Shown here: in pieces, positions 1 through 13,053 of the stretch
Position numbering within the stretch: position 1 is the first letter of the stretch
Layout: every line of letters begins with the position of its first letter
Origin: Phylloscopus collybita
Taxonomy: Eukaryota > Chordata > Aves > Passeriformes > Phylloscopidae
Direction of reading: 5' to 3'
Assembly: GCA_027886175.1 (NCBI GenBank)
Contig: JAJNNQ010000009.1
Coordinates: 7,670,501 to 7,734,500, forward strand
Length of the DNA stretch: 64,000 nt
Program-made: the position numbers and the translations under genes
Notes under the pieces: generated by a model
The model's input: only the letters and a program-made list of their open reading frames with translations
What the model was told of the DNA's origin: nothing
The model's database searches: none

Positions 1-3000
1 CTCCATGAAATGGACATTTAAATAATCTCTCACTTAAATTCGAAAGCTGGCCGGCAGAATTCCCTATATGCCTTTTCGTTTTGTATTCTCCTTAAAAAAC
101 CCCCATATTTCTGCCTGTTTTACTAAATAGGCAAGAGCAAATGTTGGGTTCCAGTATAGAAGCTAAAGAATTCGTACCAGGAACTCAGGCCATTTTCCAC
201 TCTTGCTATTGGATAATGTCCCCTCTTAAAACTTTGAAGGTGTTTGCATTCTCCTATATAATTTAATGTGTTGTTGACTATGTAAAGGTGAGCTAAAATA
301 TTTTTTAATCCCTGACACAACAAATTAATCTCTAATTATGGTTGCTGAACAGGATAAAGGTTATATGCACCAAGCAAATTAATAATATGTGGAAATATTT
401 CTTAGAAGATCCTCCAGGTATGAAGATTGAGAATTATTTAATATCTAAATGTGGCCTATTCCTGCAGAGTTTAATTAGTGATAGCAGCATAAGGCAAATG
501 TAGTAGAATTCTGAACTTGGAGAACATGGTGGCTTCTGAAATACAAAGTAACTGTCCCTCACCCCACCTTTACTAGAGTGATTGTGTGATTGGAAAAATG
601 CCAAGTTTCTTTTCTGATTCTGCAAAGATAGTTTTACACATTTCAAATGTAGATCTGTGACAGATTCAGGTGGGCTACATGTTCGGTGCTTCCTGACAGT
701 TCAACTTGTTTACAGCAAGATATAAAGAAATTCTCTCCTGACTCCACAGGAATTAATTGTATTTACTGTTACTATCTACTTGAATCATATAGCAATTAAA
801 TCCAATTAATGAGCAATAACAATGGCAGCACAGCTGAACCTTGTACTCTAAAGTAGGTACCCCCCCTCCTTCCATGTTATTACAGCTCCAGATCTGTAGG
901 AACACAAGAATGGAGAAAATCTTATTCCTTGCCTGCTACCACAAGGAACCATGTCATATAATCCCTTTTGTAAATGTGTGGACCTGTATCTTAAAATGAG
1001 TTAGGTGTTTTGTCTGCAGAATTATATGAAGAGCTGCATTACAGAGAGGTAAATGCAGTGTATAAGATTGCTTCTAGGACAATTCCTGATTAATATACCA
1101 ATTTCTTCTTGTATCAGCACTGTTTTTGCTGCTTTATGTAGCATTTTCTCTTGAGAGCCAGAAGTCATGAGCCATGCAACCCTTCTGATGGATAATAATC
1201 TCTTATAAGGTAGGATTTTGATGACTTTTGAGGTTTTGAGAACTTTTGATGACTAGAAGGTTTTACTAATTTCACTCTTTTGAGTTAATCCATTTTAAGG
1301 GTGAGTGACCAGAATGATACACAGCATTCCAGATGAGACTCTGAACATTGTCTTACATAAATACTTTAAAGGAAATTGTGTTTTCTGGTGGTTGTGAGAT
1401 TTTTTTTTTCTATATAAAATGTCACTTTTAGTAGTTACATTTAGAAATTTCATTTTAAATCATCATCTCTTTAACAAAAGGCTTTATTCCCATCCATGCA
1501 GATTACCTGTGTTCTAGCCCTGGTTTTGCCTAGAGTGAACACAGCAAAGCTGTAGACAAATATAACTTTCATGTATGACAGAACTTTTCTAATGCTTCTT
1601 GACAAGCTGAAAAATCCCCACCTACTCATCGTTTCTTTTTGCTGCTGTTTCTTTTGTGCCTGTAAAGACTGAACGTTTACTTGAAAAAAATAGGTTGAGT
1701 GTTTTTTGTGGGGATTTCATTTTTTGTTTAAGGTAGTCACAGCCTTTTCATCTGTATGGGACAGTTAGCTGCAGGTACAGATACCTGAATGTTTGTGATA
1801 CTCAGACAAATTACAACTTGAAAGACCTGCCTAGAATTAAAATTCTTGGTAGAATTCCTGGTTTTGCAGAACAGAGACAGACACTGCTTCTGTGTCTGTA
1901 TGAGTAGGGAGTTGAGCATAGTAAGTATTCAAGGGGAGCACATGTGGGGTTACCCAAGCTTATCATTTTAACTATGACATTAAAGGAACTCCCTCATGGC
2001 TTCTAGAAGTGTGATCAACAAAGAAACTGAAGCATAGGAAAACAAATTTCTTATTTTCAGGGCAGTAACGGGGTCAACTCAGTTTGATATCACTTTCACC
2101 AAATGAAATGCTTGTATTGCATATACACACGCAGATGGTGTAAATAGAAAAATTAAATAGGGGAGGAAATACACTGCCTGGAGGCAGGTGACTTTGTAAG
2201 TGATGTGACAATAAAGGAAAAGGAACCTGAAGAGGCAGATGAGAAAATGAGACATCGAGAAACATGCAAGCAATTGAGAAGCAGATTTTGATGAAAGATG
2301 GGAAAAAATACGTTCGACAAAGGGGCAGAGTAAATAAATGCCTCCAAAAAACCACAATAATGAAAGGGATGAGGGAACACAACACATTAGAAAGTGAAAA
2401 TGAAATAAAAAATATAAAGTTGAAGGAGAAAGCTTCGAGTATGAAAAGCTAACACTAAAGGGATTCTGTATATTTTGAATAGAGAGCCCCTACAGATAAC
2501 TTAAACAAGTTACAAACTGTGTAGAACAAGGAGTGACAGTTTTTCCCACTGGAGGAAAATAAGTCTTTGAACAAACATTTGGAATCAAGGGTATTTTTGA
2601 CAGAGGAGAGAGGTAAAGTAATTTGTATGAGGATCTTGTTATAATTAAGAGGCATTTTCTCATGCTGACATTAACAATTTGCTGGGTAAAAATGTTTGTA
2701 AATGTTTTTTTCTTTTTATTCCTTGACTTCAAATTGGAGAAGAATTTTAGGACTTGTTTATTTCAAGCCTGGCCCAGTTTAACAGTTATCCACTAGACCA
2801 GGAGATATATTTATGGACAGGGAATATCTTTTGTCATCTCTGCTCTCTCTTGCAAACTGCTCTCTCTTGCAAAGAACAAAAATAGAACAAAAACAGAAAA
2901 AAAAACATGTATACAGGATTTTTTTCCCCCAGACTTAGCCTGCCCAATTTGGTGTAGGCAAATAGTTTACAACTGTGTAGACCTACCCTAAGTTGGCAGC

Positions 3001-3544
3001 CTGGTTCTGTGAACATTCTCCTGTTCTAAAGTCAATGGAACTACCCAAATGAATAAATATATTGAAATCTTCATGTATATATTTGCAAGATCAGTTCCTA
3101 TGCTGATAATGTAATGTGAAAGACAAATTTAAAAAAGAAATTTAGGAACATTTGGTGGTGTTATGTCAGCAAGTAAATACTAACCATCTGGTCTCTAGAT
3201 TGCTAATCTATTTCCCCTGATTTTATGGTAGCATGCTTCCTGTGTCTGCAAGCTTGAGACTACATCATTAAACTTTTGTGTTGATCTTTTTTAGTGTTTT
3301 AACAGAAACATTTGAAATTCTTTGCCATTTTGGGTGTGAAATTTTCTTCCTTTGCATATTTTTTCTGGCTGAAATTTTTTTCCTTCTGTTACAGCTTATT
3401 TTAAGTTGTTTATTGAACCACATTTCTAATAAGGATTAATAATTTCAGGTATGTTCTATAAAAAGCAGACCAGTCATCCACAGTGACATCCAGTTTATGT
3501 AGGGCTGACTAATTACTACCTGTAATTAGGCTGTAAGATCTCAG
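1..3544. other. Upstream non-coding DNA, no gene recognised
   Basis: This AT-rich stretch has only short open frames (the longest about 100 codons), with no recognisable domain and no paired splice sites giving a protein-like reading. A weak CR1-like stretch around 1305-1345 is too degraded to call. One perfect small tandem duplication is listed separately. I see nothing else. Confidence 0.6.
2840..2873. repeat. Perfect 17-bp tandem duplication
   Basis: The 17-mer ctgctctctcttgcaaa occurs twice back to back (2840-2856 and 2857-2873) with no mismatch. It is pyrimidine-rich and probably a slippage-type duplication. No function is implied. Confidence 0.85.
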
Positions 3545-5100
3545 TTTGATCCTAGCATCACATAGTACCAGGTTGATGGGACCCTGGTCCAGCCTCTCGG
3601 ATTTCTCTGCTGCTGCAGCAGCACCCTGGTCACTCATACTGAGCTTGCTCCAGGACCCTCAGGTGCCTTGCCACAGATCCCCACCTGTGCTGCACTCCTG
3701 GCTTCTATTTTCCCAGGTGCAAATTCTTGTCCTTGTGGAACTTCATAAAGTTCTTGGCAGCCCACTCTTCCAGCCTATCCAGGTCTTCCTGCAGGGTGGT
3801 TCTCCCTCCCAAAGTGTCTACTTTCCCCCTCAGCTTGGTATTTTCAGCAAACTTCATCAGGATACACTTGATCCCATCCTCCAGATCACTTATGAAGATA
3901 GTAAACAGACATGGACCCAATAGTGATCCTTGGTGGACCCCACTTGTCACAGGCTGCCAGTTTGAAAAGGGGTTATTTACCACCATCCTCTGGCTGTGTC
4001 TGGGTAACCAGTTTCCCATCCACTGCATGGAGCACTTGTCTAGATCCTAATGCATCCATTACCTTAGGAGGAGTCTCTGGAAAACGTATCAAAAGCCTTG
4101 GAGACAATGTCCATTGCTCACCCCATATCAGCTGAGCAGGTCATTGTGTTGTCAGGTGATCAGGTTTGTCAAGCATAACTTGCCTTTGGTGAATCCCTGC
4201 TGGTTTTTCCCAACCATGAAGCACATGTTCACATTTGACTTGTGATAGCCCCCAGGAGAATTTGTTCCCAGGGAACTTTCCCAGGGAATGGAGTAAAACT
4301 GACAGGCCTGTAATTTCCTGAATCCTCCTTTAAGCCCTTCTTGTAGATGGGGTGACATTAGCCTTCTTCCAGTCTTCTGGGACCTCCCTGGTATCCACAA
4401 CTTCTCCAAGATTATGGAGAGTGTCCTTGGAATGCTCAGCATATGGAGATGTCCTTGGAACATCAGCCAGCTCTCTTAAAAACCCTTGGATGTGTAACAT
4501 CAAGACCCATCAATTTGTAGACTCCTCTGATAGTTCACAGACAAGCTCTTCTTTCACTGACAGTGTCTGTCAGTGTTTGTATCAACCTGGATTTTTGATC
4601 CCAGGACTTGTGTCCCAAAGTGAAGACAGAGGTCAATATGTTGGGAATCTCTGCCTTTTCAGCATTATCGGTGACCAGTTCACCTCTGCTGCTTAACAGT
4701 GAGCCAGTATGTCCTTCAGTTTGTTGTTCATATACCAAAAGAACCCTTTCTTGTATTTTTTGACCTCTCTGGCCAATTTCAATTTGAGCAGAGCTTTTGC
4801 TTCTGTAACTACATCTGCTTACCCTGGCAATGGCCTTGTAGTTCTCCGGGTTTTCCATCTCTGGTACATTTCTCTTTTGGTTTTGAGCAGACTCAGAAGC
4901 TCACACTTAAGCCAAGGGAGTCTCTTACTCCACCTACTTTCCTTTCCCTAAAAAAGCATGAACTGGTTTTGTACTTCCAGGAGAGTGTCCTTGAAAAACT
5001 GACAGCACTCACAAGTTCCTTCATCTTCCATGGAAGCCTCTCAGGGAATCTATCCCAACTGAGCTCAGAGCAAGCAAAAATTCTTGACGGTATGTTGTTA
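3545..5100 (-). mobile_element. Degenerate CR1 LINE (ORF2 reverse-transcriptase part), antisense to RGS12
   Basis: Read on the minus strand, three broken frames match successive parts of CR1 ORF2. Frame 4535-4858 resembles the linker before the reverse transcriptase (GELVTDNAEKAEIPN followed by LTSVFT). Frame 4152-4463 ends in the RT motif QGFTKGKLCLTNL. Frame 3705-4028 carries the palm region PVTSGVHQGSLLGPCLF, then a decayed FADDTKL box (read as FAENTKL; the catalytic Asp pair is lost) and DLDRLEEWAAKNFMKF. The order along the minus strand is correct for one 5'-truncated copy about 1.5 kb long. Frameshifts between the three frames and the altered catalytic box show it is dead. It lies about 7 kb upstream of the CpG island. 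CR1 is the main LINE of birds, crocodilians and turtles. The limits are approximate. Confidence 0.9.
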
Positions 5101-8100
5101 CCTTAGGGGTAAGTTCAAGATTGCTATGCATCACAAGACAAAAAATGAATTGGTGCATACCATTAAAGGTATAAAATAAAACAGACTGAAATGTTGAGGA
5201 GCACTTATCACAGCTTGAGGAAGGCTTGTTTCACTGAGGGAAGCTATAGGAATATCAATTTTCTATGAGCTGTAAAGTAAACATATTTAGAAAATTAATT
5301 AAAACTACTTAAAAAGCTCTCCATGATCCTCATTCTTCTCCCTAGAGGTTTAACTATAATTTATCTTTAATTCAATATAATCAGATCAAATGCAATCTCT
5401 TTTATGAATGTATTAAACCTTGCCCATGTGAACTTCTGTTAACTATAATGCCTATGCTTTCTTTAAACTTACATGAATAAGGTTTTATATTTTTCCTTTT
5501 AATTTAACTTAGAACTTTACTAAATAAAAATTAAACACACCAGTTTTAATTCTTTAACAAAACTAACTGTCCACATAGGATTTAAATCTATAGCTCATCT
5601 ATTCAGGGAGTTAAGCCTATTTAGAGCTAGTTCACGTTTGTTAATAATCAGTTAAAATGAGACTAAATTTCACTAGAGTTAAAATAGCATAATACAGATT
5701 ATAACAGAAATTATGCCCTTGTTTTGTGTCTCCTTGCTGCCAAGAAGTTCTTGTGATTTGGTTCATGCATTCTCATGGGAATAAACCATGGCCTTATTTT
5801 AGGAAGCTAGTTAAAAAAGGCATACTGTACATTGAAGAACTTTATTCTTAAGCAGACTTTCCTTCTGTAAGATTATCTGTATGTGTTCATTCATGCAATG
5901 AACTCCATGCAATACCCCATATGCATCGTGGTTTGCTTGCAGAAGGGTACCAGCATCTTCAGCTGACAGCCCTGTGCTGAGACACCAGGAATCAGCTACA
6001 GCTGTGCCTCTGAATCTCTCAGCTGGAGACACAGCAAAGTCTTGTGATTTCGCCTTGCCCACTCCAAATGAAAAGGACTTACTTTTGATGTGGAATGTAT
6101 GTGGTTTAAGTCCATTATTAAGAAAAATACATCTTATGAACAAAAGCATAGGCTAATTTTCTATTTCAGATGATATTAGGATGTTATGCTAGGCAATAAC
6201 TTGGAGGATGCCAGTTATCAAGGAAAGAATGTGAGAATGCCTATGGAAGACCAGCCATAATCACCAGGACTTCAGCAGGAACTGCCTGGATCACTTGGCT
6301 CATGCAAGTGACCACAGATGTTGTATCCTTAAAAAGGTGAAAGAGGAAGTAGGCTGCCACAGGTTGAAATAAATAATCTATTAACATTCAACTTTTACCA
6401 TGGGACTGAAATTTTAGTAGGAGGCAAGACCTTAACCTAGTTCTGAGAGGAACTTAAGAAGCCATGGATAAGGTACTGAGAAGAATCCCACACATGCTGT
6501 CAAGGCCAAAATTACTCTTAAAAAATGAACTTCCATTTCAGAAGGTCGTTTAGAATAACTGCAAGTCTAATCTCAGATGAAACCAAAGTTTTGGTGGAGC
6601 ACAAAAAAATGATCCTCTTTTATGTAAGTATATCTCAGTGCACTTTACATGAATTTTTACTGCTGAAGTTATAATCATGATGGTTTTTACCTGGAATGGG
6701 CATGTATCTCCTAATTTAATTTAAAAGCCATTCAGAATCTAGTTATGAGGTGGGGAAGACGAAGTCAGCCCGAGCTAAAGCAGATTTGAGAGCCAGGGCA
6801 GAATCCTGTCATTCTGTGTTACTAGGAATGGGTGGTGCAAAACCACCTTTGTCAAGGTGGACCTAAATGTCACTGCAGCCACACCATGCCTTGTCAGCTG
6901 AACTTCAGAAGAGAGAACCACAAGCAGAGCTGTGTCTCTGGCAGGTGTCATAAAGACAGACTGACCTCGGTCCAAAAGAACTTTCTGTCCTCTCCAAAGT
7001 TTGAAGGCAAAAAGCTTAGATGAGGAAATGGAAAAATGCTTGGACTTGACTTTGCCACATCCTGGCTGGAGCAAGGTGAAATGTGCTCTTTGATTCTTGG
7101 GTTAACTGCTGAGAGTAGAGGATCCCTCCTCCTCACTTTAATGCTGCATAGTTTGTCCTGGAGCCAGGGTCTTTTATCAGGGGAATTATGTTAAATAGGA
7201 ATATGCAAAGTCAATTTCTCTGTCTATTACTTGTGTCATCACCTCTTCAATGCCTCAGGCTCTTATTTTCTCTCAGTTTCTTTTCATGTAATTGTATGTG
7301 AATACGGAGAACTGTCAGCACGTTTTTTTCCCTCAGGTTTAGGGATATGAGGGGCATTTTTAGACTGGCATTTGAACCTCATCACTTAGGAGATGTGCTT
7401 AGAGGTAACTCAGCCAGCAGAGTCCTGATGTGTCACCCTTGTATGGTGCATGAACCTGCGAGTCACACTGGAAATGGCTTCAAAGAGGAAAAATGAGGGA
7501 GAAAGGAGCAGAACACTGGAGGATATCATGCATGATCCTAATTGAGCTTGCAGTTGAGATGCAAGGACAGAGCTTGCTTGCTCGGTGAGTATTGCAGAAT
7601 AAGACAATAATGACTTGTTTGGCATGGTACTTGGAGCCACAAGGAACAACTCCCTGAGATATCCCTTTTCCTTACAACCCCAAAAATACATAGTACTTCT
7701 TCAGAACATGTAAATTCAGCTGCTGGATGATACACATTTTTAAACCCAATGGAACTGAAGGCACTCTGCTTAAATTAGCCCAATGGGACAAGAGATACAG
7801 CTTCAATGGAGCCACAAAGCCACAGCAGGTTAATTAGTCAGGCAATTTTGAACTAGAAAATTAAAGCTTCAAGGCTTAAAGATCAAATAAACAAGCAAAA
7901 CCAACCATCTCTTTAGATAAAAAAAGGAAAGAAATACACTAGACATTTTTCATTTTGGTGTATGTGTTTTAACAATATTAGAAGGTGTTCACGACAAAAT
8001 GTGAAATAAAAAATTTACACTAATTTAGGCTCAGCAAGATATTTATCAGGAACTGAGGAATTTTGGGTCTAAACTCTTTGCCCACAAGAAATAGTGAGGT

Positions 8101-11100
8101 AGAAGTTTCTGTGCACTGATAACAAGTAAAGCCAAACTCAATTCTTGGGTTTCCAGTTCTTGACAGAAGTGTATTAAGTATGCTTGTGTCCTTGAAGTAG
8201 ATGTTTTAGCAGAAGTTTTAGTTCTAAATATTAGGATTTTTCATCAGCACTGAAGGTTTAACATGACATCACCTTTAACAACATGTGGCCATAATTCAGG
8301 AAAGAAAAACTGACATCAGTGAGCACTACTTTGTGTTTTCAGTTTTTGACTACAGCAAAATTTCTTTTCAACTCTGTTAGTGAATTTGGGAAAATAAATA
8401 CAGCACATTCTATTGCAAGGGAATTAATCTTTTAAGATATTAAATAATTATATTTATATTGTGGTGCTTTCCAAAGGCACAGTCAGGACTATGGCCTGGC
8501 TGTGCCTGTTTCCACAGAAAAACAATGTTCCAGACAGTTTACCATTTGAACCTTCAATTTTGCAATTGGCACCATCCACATATTTAAGTGCACAAAAGAA
8601 CCTTTCCACACAAAATCTATTTAACTATCTTTTAATGTTTAATAAAGTATCATAGTAGCTAAGGACACAATTACAAAGCCAGGTAGATGCACAAGGATCA
8701 ATCCTTTTAACCCTAAATAGGATTTGGGAGGATATGTCCTCTATTGGCCAGTCAAGATTTAACAGGATCACTGTCCACCCCCCTTTATTTCTACTACTTC
8801 ACAGCTCCTTGTAAGGGTTTTTGTACATCAGCATGCATGGACAGGAAACAGCATCATCCAAACCAAAATCCATTTATACGAAAATATTTTCTTCCATTTC
8901 CCACTGCCAAGAGTGTCTCACACCAGGTAGAAAACTATGTTCAAAATAAAGGGAAAGGTATTTCTAAATACAAGATGAACCAGTAAACCAGGGTAGATGG
9001 TGATGGCTGTGTGTTCATGCAGTCCCCAGTGTACAAAACATGATCTTTGCTGACCCTTTGATCTGGCTGGTCAACAGATGGCAGAGGAGCTTTTGGAATT
9101 AAAAAACTAAGTTCTATAACAATGATTTTGCTCCCAACTATGTATTAACTGGCCAACACAAGCTAACTACAATGCATATGATACATACATAGTCTTCCCT
9201 GCTGTTCAGAATAAAATCAAGCTAGGAAAGTTGGAATCATGTTTGTAAACCGAATGAGCATTTGATACTGACAATCATGTACAATTTAATTATTTTTAGC
9301 AGGTTGAAAACATTAAATGATAAAAGAAATATTTATGTGAGGATTTTTCTGTGTGTCTAAAAACCTTTTTGGAACAACCAACAATTCCATTCCTTTAACT
9401 AAGGTAATTAAACAATGGTAATTAAAACCATGGACTTTGTTGTATCACACGCTGGACTATGCTTATTTTCTGACTTCTCGTCTGATGTTTGTGACAGCAA
9501 TAATCACACTCCATTACAGGATGCATTGTAAACCTCTCCAGATGAAGTCTGACAAGCTGTTTTGTGACAGCCACCCTTGGTGTGATTGAGATGTCTGTGT
9601 GCCCAACATTAAGCTACTTAGCCTTATAAGCCAAAGCTTTTCCAGCCCCAAAGCCACAAATCCTTATCACTTTGTTTCACACTCTTTCTTCCTTTATTGT
9701 CTCCAACAGTGGTGAAAACAGTAAGTTACAGCTGAAACCTTGTGTGGATTTTTGAGGGGCCATTAATCACCTTGTTCCAGACTGTAACATGAAGTCTTAA
9801 TCACCATTTCCAAAAGCACTGAAGCAAAGCACTAAATTCATCCTGGATGAGTTGGATTTTTCTGACTGCATGTAGAGTGTGTGAGCACACCTGTTGGCAT
9901 GTCAGTCTTCAGTTCTCACTTCTTCCTTCCTGGGTATTACTTAAATAGGAAATTCTGCAGTAATACAAAATACCCTTCTGTGAAGCCAGACTAATTACAC
10001 GCTCCCGTGCTATTACAAAAGTGCAAGTAACTCTGTTGGCTATCCCAAATACAACAGGTTCAGTATATTTGGAAGGGGAAATCTGACACTGCCATGGAGT
10101 AATTAGTTTATCATTAGCACTTTGTAATTAGTTTATAGTAATTAGTTTATCGTTAGATGGCACTTTTTAGCATTCCTCATCTTTGAAAAAAATAAAGCAG
10201 AATTCCCATGTATTAACTCCATAAAGATGCAGCAGGTGACCTGCAGTTACCTCTGTGGGATACTTACAATTCCATTTTACTTGTCACTTTCCAGGAGATT
10301 TTCTTCAGTTAGAGCTGTTTACAAGGTCAGGCTGAAGTACATTGATCAATTTTCCATTCTGTAGGCAAGGAGGTTGTGCAAGTCAGTCCTAGATCTGTTG
10401 GGGTAACACGGCAGCAGAAGGAGTGGCAAAAGATACAAAGTCTTGACAACCTCAGGTGGAAGCTGGAAATAATTGGGCTATTAAGGGATGGCAATCATGT
10501 TCATCAAATGAACACCTTTGATTTGTGGAATGCAATTCTTTGCCTGTGACATCTTCCAAGTCAAAAGGATAAAGAATTATAATTTACTTGGGCAAACTTA
10601 AATAATTTTAAATATTTTTAAAAATTACTCTACCCCACCTGAAAGAATCAACTGTGAGGTTTAAAATCAACCACTCAAATTTCTTCCTTATGTTTTGAAT
10701 TTTTAGCCTCCCTAAGGACTTAATAATTACTTTTATGAGACACATTACATCTGAAGAAGCTTGGAAGTCTGCTACACTGATCTGCCATGATGTCTTCTGT
10801 GAGGATGAGAAAAAGACATAATGCTTATTTTATTTGGTTATTTTTTCTTTTCAGAAGCTTTTCCCATAAAACTGGATAAGAGAGAGAACAAAACTGGGAT
10901 CTAGGTCAATCTGAAATATCTCAGATTGTTAGAAATCTCCTTGGGATGGAATGACAAAGGAAAAAAACAGCAGAATGAGAAAGTTAAGGCCAGAGTAGAC
11001 GAGCAGGATCCTCTTTTTTTCCAAAGAGCTTTTTCCCTTGCTCTTTGTTTTTGTTTTTCCTGAAGACTCTGGTATCCTGTAAGCATTTCAGCTCAGGAAG

Positions 11101-11692
11101 GAATTGTTAAGAAACAAACAATTTCCTAAACTGGGTAAGAATTAGAAAAATTACTGAAGTGAAACCATTAAGCCACAGTATTACAATTTAGACATTATCT
11201 TACAGACATAACAGCAACAGTGAATTATGAGATAGATATCCTGCTCTGGTGACTGGGAAAAAACCCAAAAACCCCAGAAAAAGGTAAGACTTCTCCTTCA
11301 ACTTGTGCCTGGTAGGTTTAGTGTCAGTTTTCCTGTGCATAGAGAAATAAAATTAAATACCCCGCATACAAAGGATTTCTACGAGTACATGCTAACAATT
11401 AAAGATGACCTTCTTCTGCTAAGATCACAAAATCCTTTCAGGTTCTGTAGGAAAGTCAAAGAGATTTGGTTAATTCCTCCCTTTTTCTGACTCTTACACT
11501 CCTTACAAGTTTCTTAACTGGTGTTAACTTTTTTTCCCCCTCTTCCTATTTCTCCCATGTGAAATAAGGGCTACCAGTGTTGCCCTTTTGAAGTGAAGAG
11601 CTGTCCCCGGTGTATTTTGAGCACTTGCTGCCTGTGCCCTGCTCCATCCGGGCGGCAAAACTGCCCCTTCGCACACACGCTTTGTTCTTTAG
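5101..11692. other. Upstream non-coding DNA, no gene recognised
   Basis: This is AT-rich DNA between the CR1 copy and the CpG island. Open frames here (for example 5811-6149 minus and 6775-7074 minus, about 100 codons each) show no recognisable domain and look like chance frames. The only structure I can point to is a set of TAATTA-type motifs at 9400-10150, listed separately. Distal regulatory DNA is plausible but not shown. Confidence 0.6.
10099..10149. promoter_or_regulatory. Cluster of three identical TAATTA-containing 12-mers (possible homeodomain sites)
   Basis: The 12-mer gtaattagttta occurs three times, at 10099-10110, 10124-10135 and 10138-10149. TAATTA is the core bound by many homeodomain proteins. 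Further copies lie at about 9403, 9418 and 9992. The sites are about 2-3 kb upstream of the CpG island, so a developmental enhancer is possible. AT-rich DNA produces such motifs by chance and the 12-mers could simply be a small local duplication, so confidence is low. Confidence 0.25.
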
Positions 11693-11728
11693 GTGCCTAA
11701 TTATCACCAAGTGCCTAATTATCACCAA
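11693..11728. repeat. Perfect 18-bp tandem duplication at the CpG-island edge
   Basis: The unit gtgcctaattatcaccaa is present twice without mismatch (11693-11710, 11711-11728), followed by the first six bases of a third copy (gtgcct). It lies directly upstream of the GC-rich promoter region. Confidence 0.85.
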
Positions 11729-12124
11729 GTGCCTCACGTCCCTCTCCTCAGCCTCCCCGGATAAAAGGCAGTGCCACGCTGCTCCCTCCCTCTCGTACCT
11801 TGCGCCGTCTGTCTCTCTTTATTCCCGGGCTTCAAAGGCGCGGCACACCTGTCTGAGGCAGCTCCGAGCGCCTCCCTGCCCCACCTGGCTCCGAGCCGCG
11901 GGCTGTCAGTGCCTCCCCCCGCACTGTCCGGGGGTCCAGCCTGCGCTTTTTCCCGGACGCGCCCAGCCCGCGGTGCGAGGCCGAGGCCGAGCGCGGGTCC
12001 CGCTCCCGGCCCGGTCCCGCCCGGGGCCGCTCCCAGACCCGTTCGAACGGCCGCCGCCAGCCCGCGCCTGCGCACTGCCCGCCCCGCCGGAGCCCAGGGC
12101 GAGGCGGCTCAGGGAGACCAGCGA

Positions 12125-12143
12125 ACTACGCGCCCCGTCATGC
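12125..12143 (+). promoter_or_regulatory. SBS/ZNF143-type promoter motif, forward
   Basis: ACTACGCGCCCCGTCATGC fits the ACTAYRNNNCCCR consensus exactly over its first 13 bases, and the ATGC tail resembles the extended ZNF143/THAP11 site. Such motifs are typical of CpG-island promoters near the transcription start. It lies about 280 bp upstream of the predicted first donor. Confidence 0.6.
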
Positions 12144-12191
12144 TCCGCGCGGCCAGCTCCCCACGGCCGGAGCGAGCGGGCCGCTCGAAGG

Positions 12192-12210
12192 GCACGCCGG
12201 GACTTGTAGT
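12192..12210 (-). promoter_or_regulatory. SBS/ZNF143-type promoter motif, reverse
   Basis: On the minus strand this reads ACTACAAGTCCCGGCGTGC, again a full match to ACTAYRNNNCCCR. It faces the forward copy, with 48 bp between the two 19-bp sites. Paired, oppositely oriented sites are compatible with a bidirectional promoter, but no minus-strand gene was recognised to the left. Confidence 0.65.
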
Positions 12211-12279
12211 CCTCCGGCGCGGGGTATTGTCTCTCCCCTTTCTCTGTCCGGGAACCCGACCGCCACCCCGCCGGGCGAG

Positions 12280-12404
12280 CGCGGTGACTGACAGCGCCGG
12301 GCAGCCAGTGGCCGCAGCGCCGTGCGGCCGAGCCCGGCGCCGTCTCCCCGGTGACCGGGACAGCCGCTGCCTCGGCGGAGTAGCCGGAGTCCCGGGGGAC
12401 AGAG
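12280..12404 (+). other. RGS12: Predicted non-coding first exon of RGS12 (5' limit unknown)
   Basis: A strong donor, ACAGAG then GTGAGT, sits at 12404/12405 within the CpG island on the same strand as RGS12. The ATG that matches RGS12 proteins is not reached until 18201, so a 5' UTR exon here spliced across about 5.7 kb is the simplest model. The start at 12280 is arbitrary; no TATA box is seen, as usual for CpG-island promoters. Confidence 0.5.
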
Positions 12405-13053
12405 GTGAGTGGGTCCGAGCGGGGCAGCGCCCACCGCAGCCCGTCCGGCTTTCCCATCCCCCCCGCCGCCGAGCGCCCGGCCCGGGACCCCGCTGGGATG
12501 CGGCGGGAGGAGCGGCAGATGGACGGCGGGAGGGAGGACGAGGGGGGAGGGGTGCGCGGCGGCGGGGGCCGAGGGGAGGGAAGGGGCAGACGGGAGCCCC
12601 CGGCCGCCCCTGTGCGCGCCCCTCGGGCTGCGGCGCTGCCCGCGACCCCCGGCGCGCAGCGCGGAGGGGGCAGCGGGACCCCCGCCGGGGCGGGGGGCGT
12701 CGCGGGCGCTCCGTGCCCTCCCGTCTTTTACCGCTTGATTTTTCAAATCGTCCCTGCGGGCTCAGGTGCCGCTTCTCCCCTCCCCGCAGCTCCACCCCCC
12801 GGGAAGCGGCTGCCCCGGGAGCCGGGCAGTTAATGGGTAACCCCGCGGGGCACCGCTCCAGCCGCCGGCCCGCCGCCCGCCCCTCCGCTCCGTCGCCCCC
12901 CGGGTCGCCCCCGGTGCCCGCGGGATGTCCCCGCACCCGCCGAGGGCAGCGCCGGGAGCAGGGCAGCGGCAGCGGGGCTGTGAGGGCGGGTGTGGGTGTG
13001 CAGAGCTGCGGCGAGCCCGCCGTGCCCCTCCTGCTGCCCCGGCAGAGCGCCCC

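Noticed and set aside
1305..1345. Possible CR1-like fragment (gaccagaatgatacacagca then ttccagatgagactctga)
   Set aside because: It resembles a phrase found in CR1 copies, but only about 40 bp match by eye with mismatches and no neighbouring CR1 sequence, so it is not annotated.
9071..9084. CTCF-like core (tcaacagatggcag)
   Set aside because: Two mismatches to the core; several matches at this level are expected by chance in a window of this size.
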